From Nymphaea colorata (taxonomy: Eukaryota; Streptophyta; Magnoliopsida; Nymphaeales; Nymphaeaceae), in NCBI RefSeq assembly GCF_008831285.2, contig NC_045138.2, positions 23,281,934-23,345,933 on the forward strand: a DNA stretch of 64,000 nucleotides, given 5' to 3'. A program made the translations under genes and the position numbers. The stretch's first letter is position 1. Each line of letters starts with the position of its first letter. The notes under the pieces were generated by a model. That model saw nothing but the letters and a program-made list of their open reading frames with translations, was not told the origin of the DNA and searched no databases. Shown piece after piece: positions 49,581-59,123 of this stretch.

Positions 49581-50454
49581 AAGCTGATCAGTCTGAAGGG
49601 AGAAGGATTAGTGGCATGCCACATGTTGTGGAGGCATGTGGATGCAAATTAAAACAAAGTGACAGGTCCTTCCCGGTTTCTCCGGAGGTCTACCTTTCTG
49701 GTGTTGGAAGACTTCAATTTGTGGTTCCCCTTTGTAAATAATCGAGAAATTTGCTGAAAATAGAATACTTTGTTTCCGCAGAAAACAAAGAAAGGAACAA
49801 GTCTTGTGTTCTAAGTTTACTACAACCTAAACCAATCGATATCTATACTATTGATAATCACAAACAGAGTAGATTCATCACCAATGTAACAAGATGAAAA
49901 ATTGAGATTTTAACAAATCACAACTTAATCTACAGAACCATTATTAATGAACAGATAATTAGAGAATCACAAGACGACCTGCAGCGGGCTGCAGGACAAT
50001 AAATTACTAAGCTAATCGGATCAATTTCTCACTTAAAACTAACAAATTTAATGCATTCCCTGACCAAAGAACCAAAAGTACAAGAAATTTCAGACGAAAC
50101 TGTTTCTAAAACCTCCAATCAGATGAGCAATTTGAAACTATTTTGTGCAGGAACTTGCAGAAAAACAGATTTTACTTAACAAATCCAAGTCTAATTACAC
50201 TTCTCCTAGACGTCCCACACTAGTAAAGAATTAACCTAAGAGAAACTTACGATACGCAATATCTCTAATTTCTGGCAGATCCAAAAGAACTTCAAATTCA
50301 TATTCCAATCTCTAGTTAGACATTAATCTTATCTTTTTTTAATCAGATATTAAAATAAAATATTAAAATCCACTGTAGGAATCAAACTAATTAACCTAGA
50401 ACTTAAACTGAAGACGGATGATTACCTCTTGTAGGAGTTGCAGTTCAAACCAAA
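49581..50454. other. Unassigned stretch
   Basis: AT-rich, no recognisable gene. It may contain the left LTR of the copia relic beginning at 50455, but no second copy is available to define it. Confidence 0.35.
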
Positions 50455-51249
50455 CTTGCTTATATATGATCATCTTATGGGATACGTTGATAGCACAAAA
50501 CAAGCTCCTACTAAATTAATCGAAGGTACCTCTAATCCCAACTTCGAGTTTTTCTTTTCGCAAAAGGATGATCAGCTTATTCTTAGTTAGATTTTGGCAT
50601 CTTTATCCGAAAAAAATTCACATTCAAGTCAATGGATTGTCTTCTTCATATGAAGTTTGGAGTGCCTTAAAGAAAAGTTGTGCTGCTCATTCAAGGTCGA
50701 ACATTATGCTACTCAATTCCAGTTGCAAGATATTAAAAAAGGGCCCATGAATATCAATGAATATATTCTTAAGGTGAAACCGATGCTCACGAGCTTACCA
50801 ACGCTGGTAAGAACATGGGTGAAGACGACATCATTATGCAGAATCCAAAAGGGTCACCGAGTGAGTACTCACTACTCAGCCTTGAAGATATCCATGGAAA
50901 CCAGACCCGACCTGAGCAGATCTCCTTGTCGGAGCTTCATAGCCTTCTCCTTGTTCAAGAGGCCCATATAAGCAGTATAAATATGACCAGCAAAATATCT
51001 AATCTGGGTGGGTGTTCTTGAGGACTATCAACGTGGAGATTCTCTTAAACTAGGTGACGGTACAGGTTTGCATATATCTCACATTGGCTTACCCCTATTC
51101 CATGAGAAATTCATTTTGAATGATATTCTCAATGTCCCTGGCATCTTTATGAATCTTCTATATGTCAGCAGTTTTGTCATGATAATAATGTGAAATGTGA
51201 ATTCACTCCTTTAGTCAAGTTGTGTGAAGGATATGGCTACAGGGAGAAC
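50455..51249 (+). pseudogene. Copia gag-protease relic (5' half of host)
   Basis: The frame around 50467 reads YDHLMGYVDSTKQAP, then FFSQKDDQLILS-stop-ILASLSE and, in a shifted frame, FQLQDIKKGPMNINEYI, the Gag (UBN2/DUF4219-type) signature of plant copia elements. From about 51020, LKLGDGTGLHISHIG and FILNDILNVPGI belong to the region between protease and integrase; the zinc knuckle and the protease active site between are lost. Stops and shifts are present. The sequence breaks at the insertion point of the antisense element. Confidence 0.75.
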
Positions 51250-51541
51250 TGATAGACTGAGGTTATGATTAGAAAAGAAGGAGGTGAAGAGAAAAAGTGG
51301 CACACGATTTACGTGGTTCAGCTTTGCAGCCTACATCCACGAGCAAGAGAGACCAATATTCTGATATTATTGTATGTGAGTTGATACACTCGTTTATGTC
51401 TTTATACATCAAGAGAATATTAAGAAAGGAAGAGAAATTTTCATAAACAATATATACATTAATTGATCACCGTTGCCCAGCTTTCTTTCCTTGCTAATTG
51501 TTACCAGATTGGTCTCCTTTTTTATCGTTGCAATTCTATCA
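51250..51541 (-). repeat. 3' LTR of the nested copia element
   Basis: Aligns with 54771-55071; the difference in length is an extra stretch in the other copy near 54957-54975. On the plus strand it is followed by CTCCCCTTCAAGTGGGG, the reverse complement of a polypurine tract. Confidence 0.88.
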
Positions 51542-52207
51542 CTCCCCTTCAAGTGGGGCGTACATGTTATGACATCCCCACTTGCTGGTGGCTATCTTCG
51601 ATTTCAGTTTGTTGACTCCTTTAGTCAAGGCATCGGCAACTTAATCAATGCCTTTAATGTAAGGAGTTCTAATTTCTCCATATATGACTTTTTCTCTGAT
51701 GTAATGACAATCGATCTCAATATGTTTGGTTCTCTCATGAAACACAGGGTTTGTAGATATGTGTATTGCAGCCATGTTGTCACAGAACATGTCCATTGGC
51801 TTGGTAATACTAAAATTCATTTCTTCAACAAGGTTCTTAGTCCATGTGAGCTCACTGGCACCAGATGTCATTGCACGATATTCTGCTTCTGTACTAGACT
51901 TAGTCACCACTCTCTGTTTCTTGTTTTTCCAAGATATTAGATTTCCTCCGACAAAAACATAGTATCCTGTAGTAGATCTTCTGTCACTAATGTCACCTGC
52001 CCAATCAGCATCAGTAAAACCAACAATGTCAATGTTTTTGTTTCTTTTGTACCAAAGTCCCTGCCCTGGAGTACCCTTCACATATCTGAGGATGCGATCA
52101 ACTGCATTCATGTGAGATTCTCTTGGACTTTGCATATATCTACTAGTGACATTCACAGCATAAGAAATGTCAGGACGAGTAACTGATAGATATATCAACT
52201 TACACAC
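51542..52207 (-). pseudogene. Copia RNase H region of the nested element
   Basis: A nearly open minus-strand frame of 188 codons from 52207: KLIYLSVTRPDISYAVNVTS, TDADWAGDISDRRSTTGYYV, SSTEAEYRAMT, FCDNMAAIHISTNPVFHERT and DCHYIREKV, in the order of copia RNase H. A stop appears at 51641-51643 (after EIRTPYIKGID), shortly before the normal end. The aspartates and glutamate of the active site are visible, so the domain itself is well preserved. It would degrade the RNA strand of the RNA-DNA hybrid. Confidence 0.85.
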
Positions 52208-52960
52208 AAGTCATTGGAACCTTTCTTTTTCAACTTCAGCTTCATCATCGCAAGGTCTAATTTTGAGGTTTGGTTCAATAGGAGTGTCTGCCAGTTGAGC
52301 ATCTAACTTTCCAGTCTCCTTTAAAATATCTAATGCATACTTTCTCAGACATAGCATAATACCTTTATGCGATTGAGCAACTTCAATACCAAGAAAATGT
52401 TTGAGTTTTCCCAAATCCTTTATATCAAAGGTTTTCTTTAAGTAATCTTTCAGAATCTGAATGTCTTTTGTATCATTTCTGGCTACAACTATGTCATCTA
52501 CGTAAACTAAGACCACAGTGATGTTCTCTCCATGGCTTTTGACAAATAAGCTATTGTCCGAGTGACACTTGTGGTACCCAGATTTTTCCAATATCTGACT
52601 CAACTTTATGTACCAAGTTCTAGGAGATTGTTTTAAGTCATATATGGCTTTATTGAATTTGCAGACTCTTCATTTCCTTTCATCTGGGTGACCTGGAGGT
52701 AAAGACATAAATTTCTTCAATGAGCTCTTCTTGTAAAAAGGTGTTTTTGACATCTAGTTGATGTAGACTCCAATCCAAGTTGCAAGCAATAGAGAGCAAT
52801 ATTCTCAAGGTATTCATCTTAGCAACGGGTGCAAATGTTTCTTCATAATCCAACCCTTTAGTCTGCGTGAACCCTTTAGCCACTAGATGAGCCTTGTATC
52901 TTTCTAAGGTTTCATCGCTTTTATACTTTACTCTATAATGTCATTTGCACCCCACTATGT
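52208..52960 (-). pseudogene. Copia reverse transcriptase of the nested element
   Basis: Minus-strand frames: [21 protein letters not shown] and LDVKNTFLQ (52883-52680), then, after a break near 52610-52680, LVYVDDIVVA (the catalytic YVDD) near 52515-52485 and LGIEVAQSHKGI. A stop just after the RT segment (52208-52210) separates it from RNase H. Several motifs are intact, indicating a younger insertion than the host, but the frames are interrupted. Confidence 0.85.
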
Positions 52961-53734
52961 TTGTGTTCTTTGGTGCGATGACAACTTCCCATGTTCTGTT
53001 TTGCCTTAGAGCTTCAAGCTTTTTATCCATAGCCTTCCTCCAATTAGGATCTTCTTGAGCCTCTTGAAATGACTTAGGCTCTTGAATTTTATCAAGATTT
53101 CTAACAAACTTGGCATGATTGTTAGAAATTTGATTGTAGGACACATACTTGTTGATTGGGTAGGTTTCATAATCTACTAGGCGTGAAGGAGCACGTCTAA
53201 TTCTTTCTGATCTTCTAAGAAGTGTTGAGTTGTTCTCTACATCTTCGGTAGTAGTTGCAAGCTTTTGATCATTTGTGGGGCTTTCATTCTCAGAATGAGT
53301 CTCATTATTGGTTCCATGTACATCAACCACAGTAATAAACAAGTCATCATAATCGTGCAAAGTTGAGTTAGTGAGCTCCCCTGACTTTGTCCATCTAGAT
53401 TGACGTTAAAGTAAGGGAGAGATTCATTGAATTGTACATCACGGGAAATAAAAAATTTTTTAGAGACAGGGTTGTAACAAACGTACCATTTACTTTGCAT
53501 ATCATAGCCCACAAAAATGCATTTAATAGATCGAGAACTTAACTTGTCTCTTTTTTATGGATGTTGCCATACTTATGCAACACATCTAAACACCCGAAGA
53601 TGATCGAGCTTAGGTTGCAAACCCGTGAAACGCTTGATAGGACTATGGTAGTTCAACAATTTGCTCGGAGTCCTATTAATAACATAGCATGCAGTAGAAA
53701 TAGCATATTTCCAATAATTTTTTGGTACATTCAT
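52961..53734 (-). pseudogene. Copia integrase C-terminus and linker
   Basis: Minus-strand frames 53512-53237 (MGYDMQSKWYVCYNPVSK, RDVQFNES, the copia integrase-to-RT linker) and 53360-52941 (RRSERIRRAPSRLVDYE, SFQEAQEDPNWRKAMDKKLEAL) are recognisable family segments. Frame breaks separate them. No separate function is expected. Confidence 0.8.
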
Positions 53735-54350
53735 CTAAAACAAGAAACTTCTTGCAACTTCGAGTAAATGTCTATTTTTCCTTTCAGATATACCATTTTC
53801 TTGAGGTGTATCCACACAAGACATCTCATGTCTAATACCATGTTCGCCAAGAAAAAGTTTGAAATCATGATTTTTATATTCAGTGCCATTGTTGGATCTA
53901 ATACTTTTAATTTTCAGTCTATATTGAGTTTCAATCATTTTGTAAAAAGTTTTAAAGTGAGAGAACACTTCGGACTTATTTTTCATAAAATAGACCCATG
54001 TGGATCTTGAGAAATCATCAATAAAAATCACATAGTAACGAAATCGATCCATAGAATCAATAGGCGCAGGTCCCCAAACATCAGAGTGTACCAAATCAAA
54101 TGGTTTTGGGCTAATGGAATCAGAATTTAGGTCTAGTCATCCTAGCAAATTTGCACATTTCACACTCTCTACAATTGAAACAAAGATTAGGAAATAAATA
54201 ATCTAAAATTCTAGAATATGGATGTCTCATCCTTTGATGCCAGATTTCTCCATTGTTGGCATGATTCACGTTCAATGCATGATTCATAGTTCTTATTTGA
54301 TAGAGTCCATTGACGAGTTGCCCTTAACCAATTGTCTTCTAAGTTGTCCG
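53735..54350 (-). pseudogene. Copia pre-integrase and integrase of the nested element
   Basis: The pre-integrase segment WHQRMRHPYSRILDYLFPN and CEMCKF can be read near 54230-54140 in a shifted frame. The integrase core follows in an open frame of 119 codons from 54094: MVHSDVWGPAPIDS (first aspartate), FIDDFSRSTWVYFM, SIRSNNGTEYKN and TPQENGISERKNRHLLE (glutamate). It lacks the aspartate in the second motif (IRSNNG instead of IRSDNG), which should disable the D,D-35-E triad. Stop codons lie on both sides. Confidence 0.8.
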
Positions 54351-54379
54351 ATCCTGAAAAATAACATTAGTAGCAGAAA

Positions 54380-54706
54380 ATACTACACTGCGATCTTGGG
54401 CTCCATAGAATTTATCAGCCAAGATGCTACAATGTCGTTGGTGGACCTCCATTCCTTGTATTTTAGATCATTAATGGCAGGTTTTTTTATATTACCATCA
54501 ATATAATCCAACTTAGATTTTCCACTAAGAAATCGTGTAACTGCCTTAGATCATGGCAAATAGTTGAATCCATCGAGCAAGGTATGAGTAATTTTGAGAT
54601 TGGGGTTACCTTGTTCATGAATGACAATGTTATGTGTCGATCCATCACTGGTTTGAATGATGGTGGCTTTATCGTTGTCATTCCTAGTTTCCCTTTCTTG
54701 CTCCAT
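54380..54706 (-). pseudogene. Copia gag of the nested element, truncated
   Basis: Starts MEQERETRNDNDK at 54706 and contains LKITHTLLDGFNYLP, then a TGA stop in place of the tryptophan expected in LPWSKAV, followed by TRFLSGKSKLDYIDG, NDLKYKEWRSTN and SWLINSMEPKI, typical of plant copia Gag. It ends at about 54380, where the sequence joins pre-integrase (QDRT...). Thus the C-terminal half of Gag and the protease are deleted. Confidence 0.8.
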
Positions 54707-54759
54707 AATGACTCACTGCTTGAAGCTTGATGGTTTTTGCCTTATATGATCTTCTTATG

Positions 54760-54770
54760 CTCTGATACCA
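54760..54770 (-). promoter_or_regulatory. Primer-binding site of the nested copia element
   Basis: On the minus strand, TGGTATCAGAG follows the 5' LTR, complementary to the initiator methionine tRNA 3' end. Confidence 0.8.
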
Positions 54771-55071
54771 AGATAGACTGAGATTATGATTATAAAAGAA
54801 GGAGGTGAAGAGAAAAAGTGGTACACGATTTACGTGGTTCAGCTTTGCAGCCTACATCCACGGGCAAGAGAGACCAATATTCTGATATTATTGTATGTGA
54901 GTCGATACACTCGTTTATGTCTTTATACATCAAGAGAATATTAAGAAAGGAAGGGAAATTTGAGAAATTTCCATGAACAATATATATGTTAATTGATTAC
55001 CGTTGCCCAGCTTTCTTTCCTTGCTAATTGTTACCAGATTGGTCTCCTTTTTTATCGTTGCAATTCTATCA
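54771..55071 (-). repeat. 5' LTR of the nested copia element
   Basis: Starts (plus) AGATAG where the other copy has TGATAG, and ends CTATCA. It is 9 bp longer than the 3' copy because of a short insertion around 54957-54975. Confidence 0.85.
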
Positions 55072-55905
55072 AAAACGCTGCTGATAGAAATAAGTAAAGA
55101 TGGCATATATCTTGTCGGATTGGATGAAAGAAGTTCGACAAGGTGCTGGAGAGAAGATGTCTCTTGTGATGGCATAACGGGCTCGGACATCCAGTTATGA
55201 GGGCTATGTGTCAAGTGATAAATAAACTTGGTGTACCGTTTCATAACTGTTATAGTCAGTTGTATGATGCCTGCTTAAAAGGCAAGAATCATTCTTGCAT
55301 TTGTTTGATAGTTCTGACTGAGACATTCCCTTGTTAGCTAGTATTGATGGATTTCGTTATTATGTAATGTTTGTGGATGCTTTTTCTTGGTATGGCTTAA
55401 ATTTCTTAAATTTAAATATGATATTGACACTGTTTTTAAGATGTTTAAGCAGCAAGTTGAAAACATGTTTAGCAAAAGAATTAAAATTTTCCATTCTAAC
55501 TAGGGAGGAGAATTTCAAGCTTTAATCAAGTTGTCGTTAAATAAGGAATGAGTGAGTGAGTATATCATGTCTATAAACTCCTCAGCAGAATGTTGCTGCT
55601 GAATGAAAACACCATCACATTGTCGAGACCGGACTTTCTTTCATGGCGCCTAATGCCATTGTTCTGCAGGCTTTCTGGAATCATGCCTTAGTATTGTCTT
55701 TCTTATAAACCGCCTGCTAACTGAATTTAAGCAAGGGCATCCACCTCCTGAAGCATTATTTAAAAGAACTAAATATAATTTTTTGAAACTGTTGTGGTTC
55801 TGCTGCTTACGCTGCCTTACAGACTACATAAATCATTTTGATAAGGACACATTTCCTTTTGCTAATAATCATTCTCAGATTAGTCGAGGAAACCTACCAG
55901 CTCTC
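55072..55905 (+). pseudogene. Copia pre-integrase/integrase relic (3' half of host)
   Basis: Directly after the nested element, LLIEISKDGIYLVGLDERSS continues the pre-integrase region. NGLGHPVMRAMCQ follows (GHP motif), then GFRYYVMFVDAFSWYG near 55347-55395 (core), and in shifted frames CHIVETGLSFMA-like, FLINRLLTEFKQGHPPPEALF near 55698-55770. The relic ends near 55905. Stops and shifts are abundant, and the triad residues are not all present. The direct continuation across the insertion shows that the two halves were one element. Confidence 0.75.
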
Positions 55906-56489
55906 TTCTCTTAATAATCACACCCCCATTGATGTTCTCATCTTCTCCTTCCGATCTTCCTAAAAACATATGCAAATATAGACATGCTTACAATAAAACT
56001 ATCTAAGTAGTTACATATCCAAAACTCTAAACGTCCATAATATTTCGCTAGAAAAAACCTACATCGATGCGAAATAATATCCTCTTCCCGACTATCAGTA
56101 AAAGCAAATTTTGAACGACATGCATTCTGCACGCATCAACGAAAGCCAACGTTCATCGACACCTTTCTCCAGATGTTGGTGAAAGTCAATCTTCATCGAC
56201 ATCACAGTCTGGATGACGTCGTTTAAAATGGACTTTCACTGACAGCCACTTTCCAATGCATCGGTGAATCCATGCATGTTTAAAATATTGTTGCCCTCCT
56301 CCTTTCTTTCTCCTTTCGAGTCTCGTGTGTTTGTTCAAAGACTAGCATGTCACTTTTTTAAACATTGATTCTTTCTTCGTGGATAGAAAATGTATAGCGC
56401 CTACTTCATGGACATACAGCTAAACAATGTTTGCAGCTTCATTGACATGACCAAAATGCACGCAACACTGCATCAAATCAAGTTGGTGA
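55906..56489. other. Unassigned stretch with repeated CATCGAC words
   Basis: Words such as TTCATCGACA, GTCAATCTTCATCGAC and GACTTTCACTGACAG recur at 56140-56270, as in subterminal repeats of some plant DNA elements. No ends or transposase could be identified. Confidence 0.3.
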
Positions 56490-56829
56490 AGTGAATTGGT
56501 ACCTGGATTTGGTTGCTACACATTATGCAACTAATGATTTAAGCAATCTGGTCGTTTATGAGAACTATCAAAGAGAGACATTTTAAAGCTTGGGAACGGT
56601 TCAAGTTTGACCATCTCTAGTGTTCATTCCACTTTTATTAATGTCAATCTCACTTAAAGATATTATCAAAAAGACCCTGATCTCAGTTCAAAAGTTCTGC
56701 ATGAATAGAGATGTTAATTTTGAATTTTGCGCAACATCTTATGTCATGAAGGACCTTGCTATAGGGAAAGGGAGCAACTACAGCTTAAACTTGCAAGAGA
56801 AATCGAGCAAAGTTATAGCTCGTTGGTGA
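56490..56829 (+). pseudogene. Third Ty1/copia fragment (protease to pre-integrase)
   Basis: Reads WYLDLVATHYATNDLSNLV near 56496-56552, where copia proteases have DSGATHHVT; the D-x-G active site has lost serine and glycine. ISVQKFCMNRDVNFEF and VMKDLAIGKG near 56677-56775 follow, typical of the segment before the integrase. Stops separate them. It may be a displaced piece of the 50455-55905 relic or another copy; the repeated segment suggests another copy. Confidence 0.65.
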
Positions 56830-57289
56830 ACGCAATCTCCAGCAATGACAACATGCGGTGCTTAGAACTATTACGATATTGACAGACAAATTTAGCTTGC
56901 AATTTTCAAAATTTCAAAGTATTGCCATGGCAAGGGCAAGATTCATCCTCTGCCCTTTTACGAAACAGACTTTTGGGCTTCAAACTATTAGGGATTATAT
57001 TTTCAGAAGTTGTGCAACATTGTCCTGTTGTTACAAAAGGTGGTTTTTGATAATCTTGTGTGTTTATTTAAGGATATCAATGGATCATATTCGAATCGAA
57101 TGTATCCTTAGATGTATCCACTTGTTCAGATATTCACACATTTAGATTTGAATTCGGCTTTGAATATGAACAAAGAAAGATCTGAATCTGAATCTGATCC
57201 AGATCTAATTTTTACATTTATATCTGAAACTAAGTTGGAATCCAAATTTTGATCGGATCTAACAAATTTTTAAAATGTAAGAGCATTGG
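56830..57289. other. Unassigned AT-rich stretch
   Basis: Repeated GATCTGAATCTGAATC-like words near 57180-57260 resemble those at 24560-24720. No gene is recognised. Confidence 0.35.
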
Positions 57290-57440
57290 ATGTAAAAGCC
57301 TTATTCATGTTGGCTTTGATAAACTCCGCTATTGCTTCCATTGCTATCGGTCTCAATGGTAAGATAGGTGATTTCTTCCAAATGCGACAAGGCTGAAGAC
57401 ACGGGATCCCCTCTCCCTCTACCTATTTAATTTTGCCATG
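57290..57440 (+). pseudogene. Small L1 reverse transcriptase fragment
   Basis: Reads LNGKIGDFFQMRQG and, in the next frame, DPLSLYLFNFAM, matching the RT motif around LRQGDPLSPYLF of L1 elements. The fragment is short and frame-shifted. It lies immediately upstream of the longer L1 that begins near 57500. Confidence 0.5.
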
Positions 57441-57588
57441 TAGATCATTTTCCATGGTTATTCTTATAGAGTGACCAATGGCTGCATCGAGCAGATATTC
57501 TCTCTCCTAGGGCTCTCAAGGTTTCAACATTGTGGCATGAGCAGCAGCTGGCCTCTCTAGGCCTCAGGCCCAGCAAGGGCTTCCGAGA

Positions 57589-59028
57589 ATGGGGGAATCT
57601 GAAGGGAGAGGAGAGCCCGTGCTCTTGTGTGGTGTTGAAGATTATGCTTGCATGGGAGAGGATCTGCCATCACCTGCCAGTCCAAATACGGATAAGTCAT
57701 GGGCTGCTATTGTGAATGGGGGGAGGCCTGCAGCAGAGATGAATATGCCGCCGTTGGAGCAAAAGGAGGTGGCCGGGAAGAGGCATTTGGTCATCTCACA
57801 ACAATCCTATGAAGTTCTATGTCAGCCATTCAAGTTTAGTGCTGTAGCCACACTTGCAGGAGGGGTTGGGAAAGGGCGCTTGGATTATAACTTCATTTTC
57901 ACAAGCCTCCGAAGTTTATGGCCTGGAGTTGCTGACCTAAGATTCACGTCCGTGGGGAACTGTATGTTCCTACTCCACACTTTTTCTGAAGCTGACCTTA
58001 AACTTATTTTGTCTCCTAGTCGATGGTATGTGGAAGAACGACTCCTTATTGCAAACCAGTGACACCCAGGTATACCAATGCGGATAGAGAGTTCCAGCCG
58101 AGTCCGCATTTGGATTAGGCTTCCTGAGCTTCCTATCGAATGGTGGAATCCACGGGTTTTCAATGATATTGCTGACCTAATCAGAGGTGCATTCATTGAA
58201 GCAGATGAGTACACAAGGCATCTCCAGAGGTTTGGCTTTGCCCATATTAAAATCGACATCCTGCTGGGTTTCTGCCCAATATCAGAGATTGAGCTGGAGG
58301 TTCAGGGGGAGGAAGTCTTTGTTCAATTTATTGAATATGAAACAAAGGTCAAGTATTGCCAAAAGTGTGGGTCTACAACCCACTTCGACGGCCCCTGCAT
58401 ATTGACAGAGGCATCTAAGGAAGGGGAGAAGGCCACTCCCAATGCTTGGCAACTAGTTAAAGTCCCTAAAAGAAAACCTCAACACAACAAGGTTAAAGAG
58501 GACCTACAGCTGAAGCAAAATAAATTTGAAGTCCTGTCGCAGCTTCTTGATGAGAAAGCATATGGGGAAAGTTCTTATGGCGAGAGACTAGTAGGTTGCC
58601 CTACTAGGAAGGGGCAAGGGATCTTCGAGTCAATGGACGCTAACAATGCACATGTCGGTAACAATCCAGTCGGTCACGGCACTCAGAATGGTAGAGCAGA
58701 GGTGTTGGCTTCCCATCCAGTCACTCTGTCACCTGAAACTAAAACAAGTAACCCTCCAAAATCTGCGCCTACCTCAGGGAATTACTCTAACTTGTTGGAA
58801 GTGAACAACAAGGTTCAGTCGGTAGAGAAGGCTAAGAAAAGTTCTCTCAAGCACAGGAAGGTAAACGAGACTAAAAAGCAAACTAGTCCTCCAAATATGA
58901 GTGTCCAACTGGAAAGGGCAGATAGGGGACAACAGGAAGATCAAGATATCTCAATGATGGGGGTTGATCAGGGGTCTCAGGAGGGTTTCTCCTTAGATGA
59001 CATGGAAACGAGCACTGATGACGGCTAG
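57589..59028 (+). pseudogene. L1 ORF1 (zinc-knuckle RNA-binding protein), one stop
   Basis: One frame of 480 codons including the stop, broken only by a TGA at 58060-58062 where the surrounding sequence (ANQ-stop-HPGIPMRI) suggests a tryptophan codon. The first half is a DUF4283-type RNA-binding region, and the knuckle KYCQKCGSTTHFDGPC (CX2CX4HX4C) begins near 58351. The C-terminal part is rich in Ser, Pro, Asn, Lys and Glu. A single transition would account for the loss, so ORF1 is the best preserved protein in the element. It binds element RNA in active LINEs. Confidence 0.85.
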
Positions 59029-59123
59029 ATTGTTTTACAGGCTTTAGTTGATGTCTAGGATGTTGACCTCGCAAATCCCCGGCTTGCTAGCCGGGAAGGG
59101 AGGGAGCACGGCCAGCCCTGCTC

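Larger units (their letters stand above)
51250..55071 (-). mobile_element. Antisense Ty1/copia element nested in the copia relic
   Basis: Two LTRs (51250-51541, 292 bp; 54771-55071, 301 bp) with ends TGATAG and CTATCA. The flanking pentamers agaac (51245-51249) and aaaac (55072-55076) match at 4 of 5 bases, a decayed target duplication. Read on the minus strand, the element has a primer site TGGTATCAGA (54770-54761) next to the 5' LTR, then gag, pre-integrase, integrase, RT and RNase H, and a polypurine tract at 51558-51542. Between gag and pre-integrase the C-terminal Gag, zinc knuckle and protease are deleted. Confidence 0.9.
50455..55905 (+). mobile_element. Ty1/copia relic (host of a nested element)
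   Basis: Gag, protease/pre-integrase sequence lies to the left (50455-51249) and continues to the right (55072-55905) with pre-integrase and integrase. The gap is exactly filled by an antisense copia element (51250-55071). RT and RNase H of the host are missing, and no LTR was found on either side. Confidence 0.8.

Noticed and set aside
49226-49741. 171-codon plus-strand frame over the cysteine-rich peptide gene
   Set aside because: No signal, domain or promoter was seen; the minus frame has a signal peptide and ordered cysteines, so the plus frame is taken as its shadow.
56100-56280. CACTA-type element end
   Set aside because: Repeated CATCGAC words are suggestive, but no CACTA/TAGTG termini or 3-bp duplication could be found.
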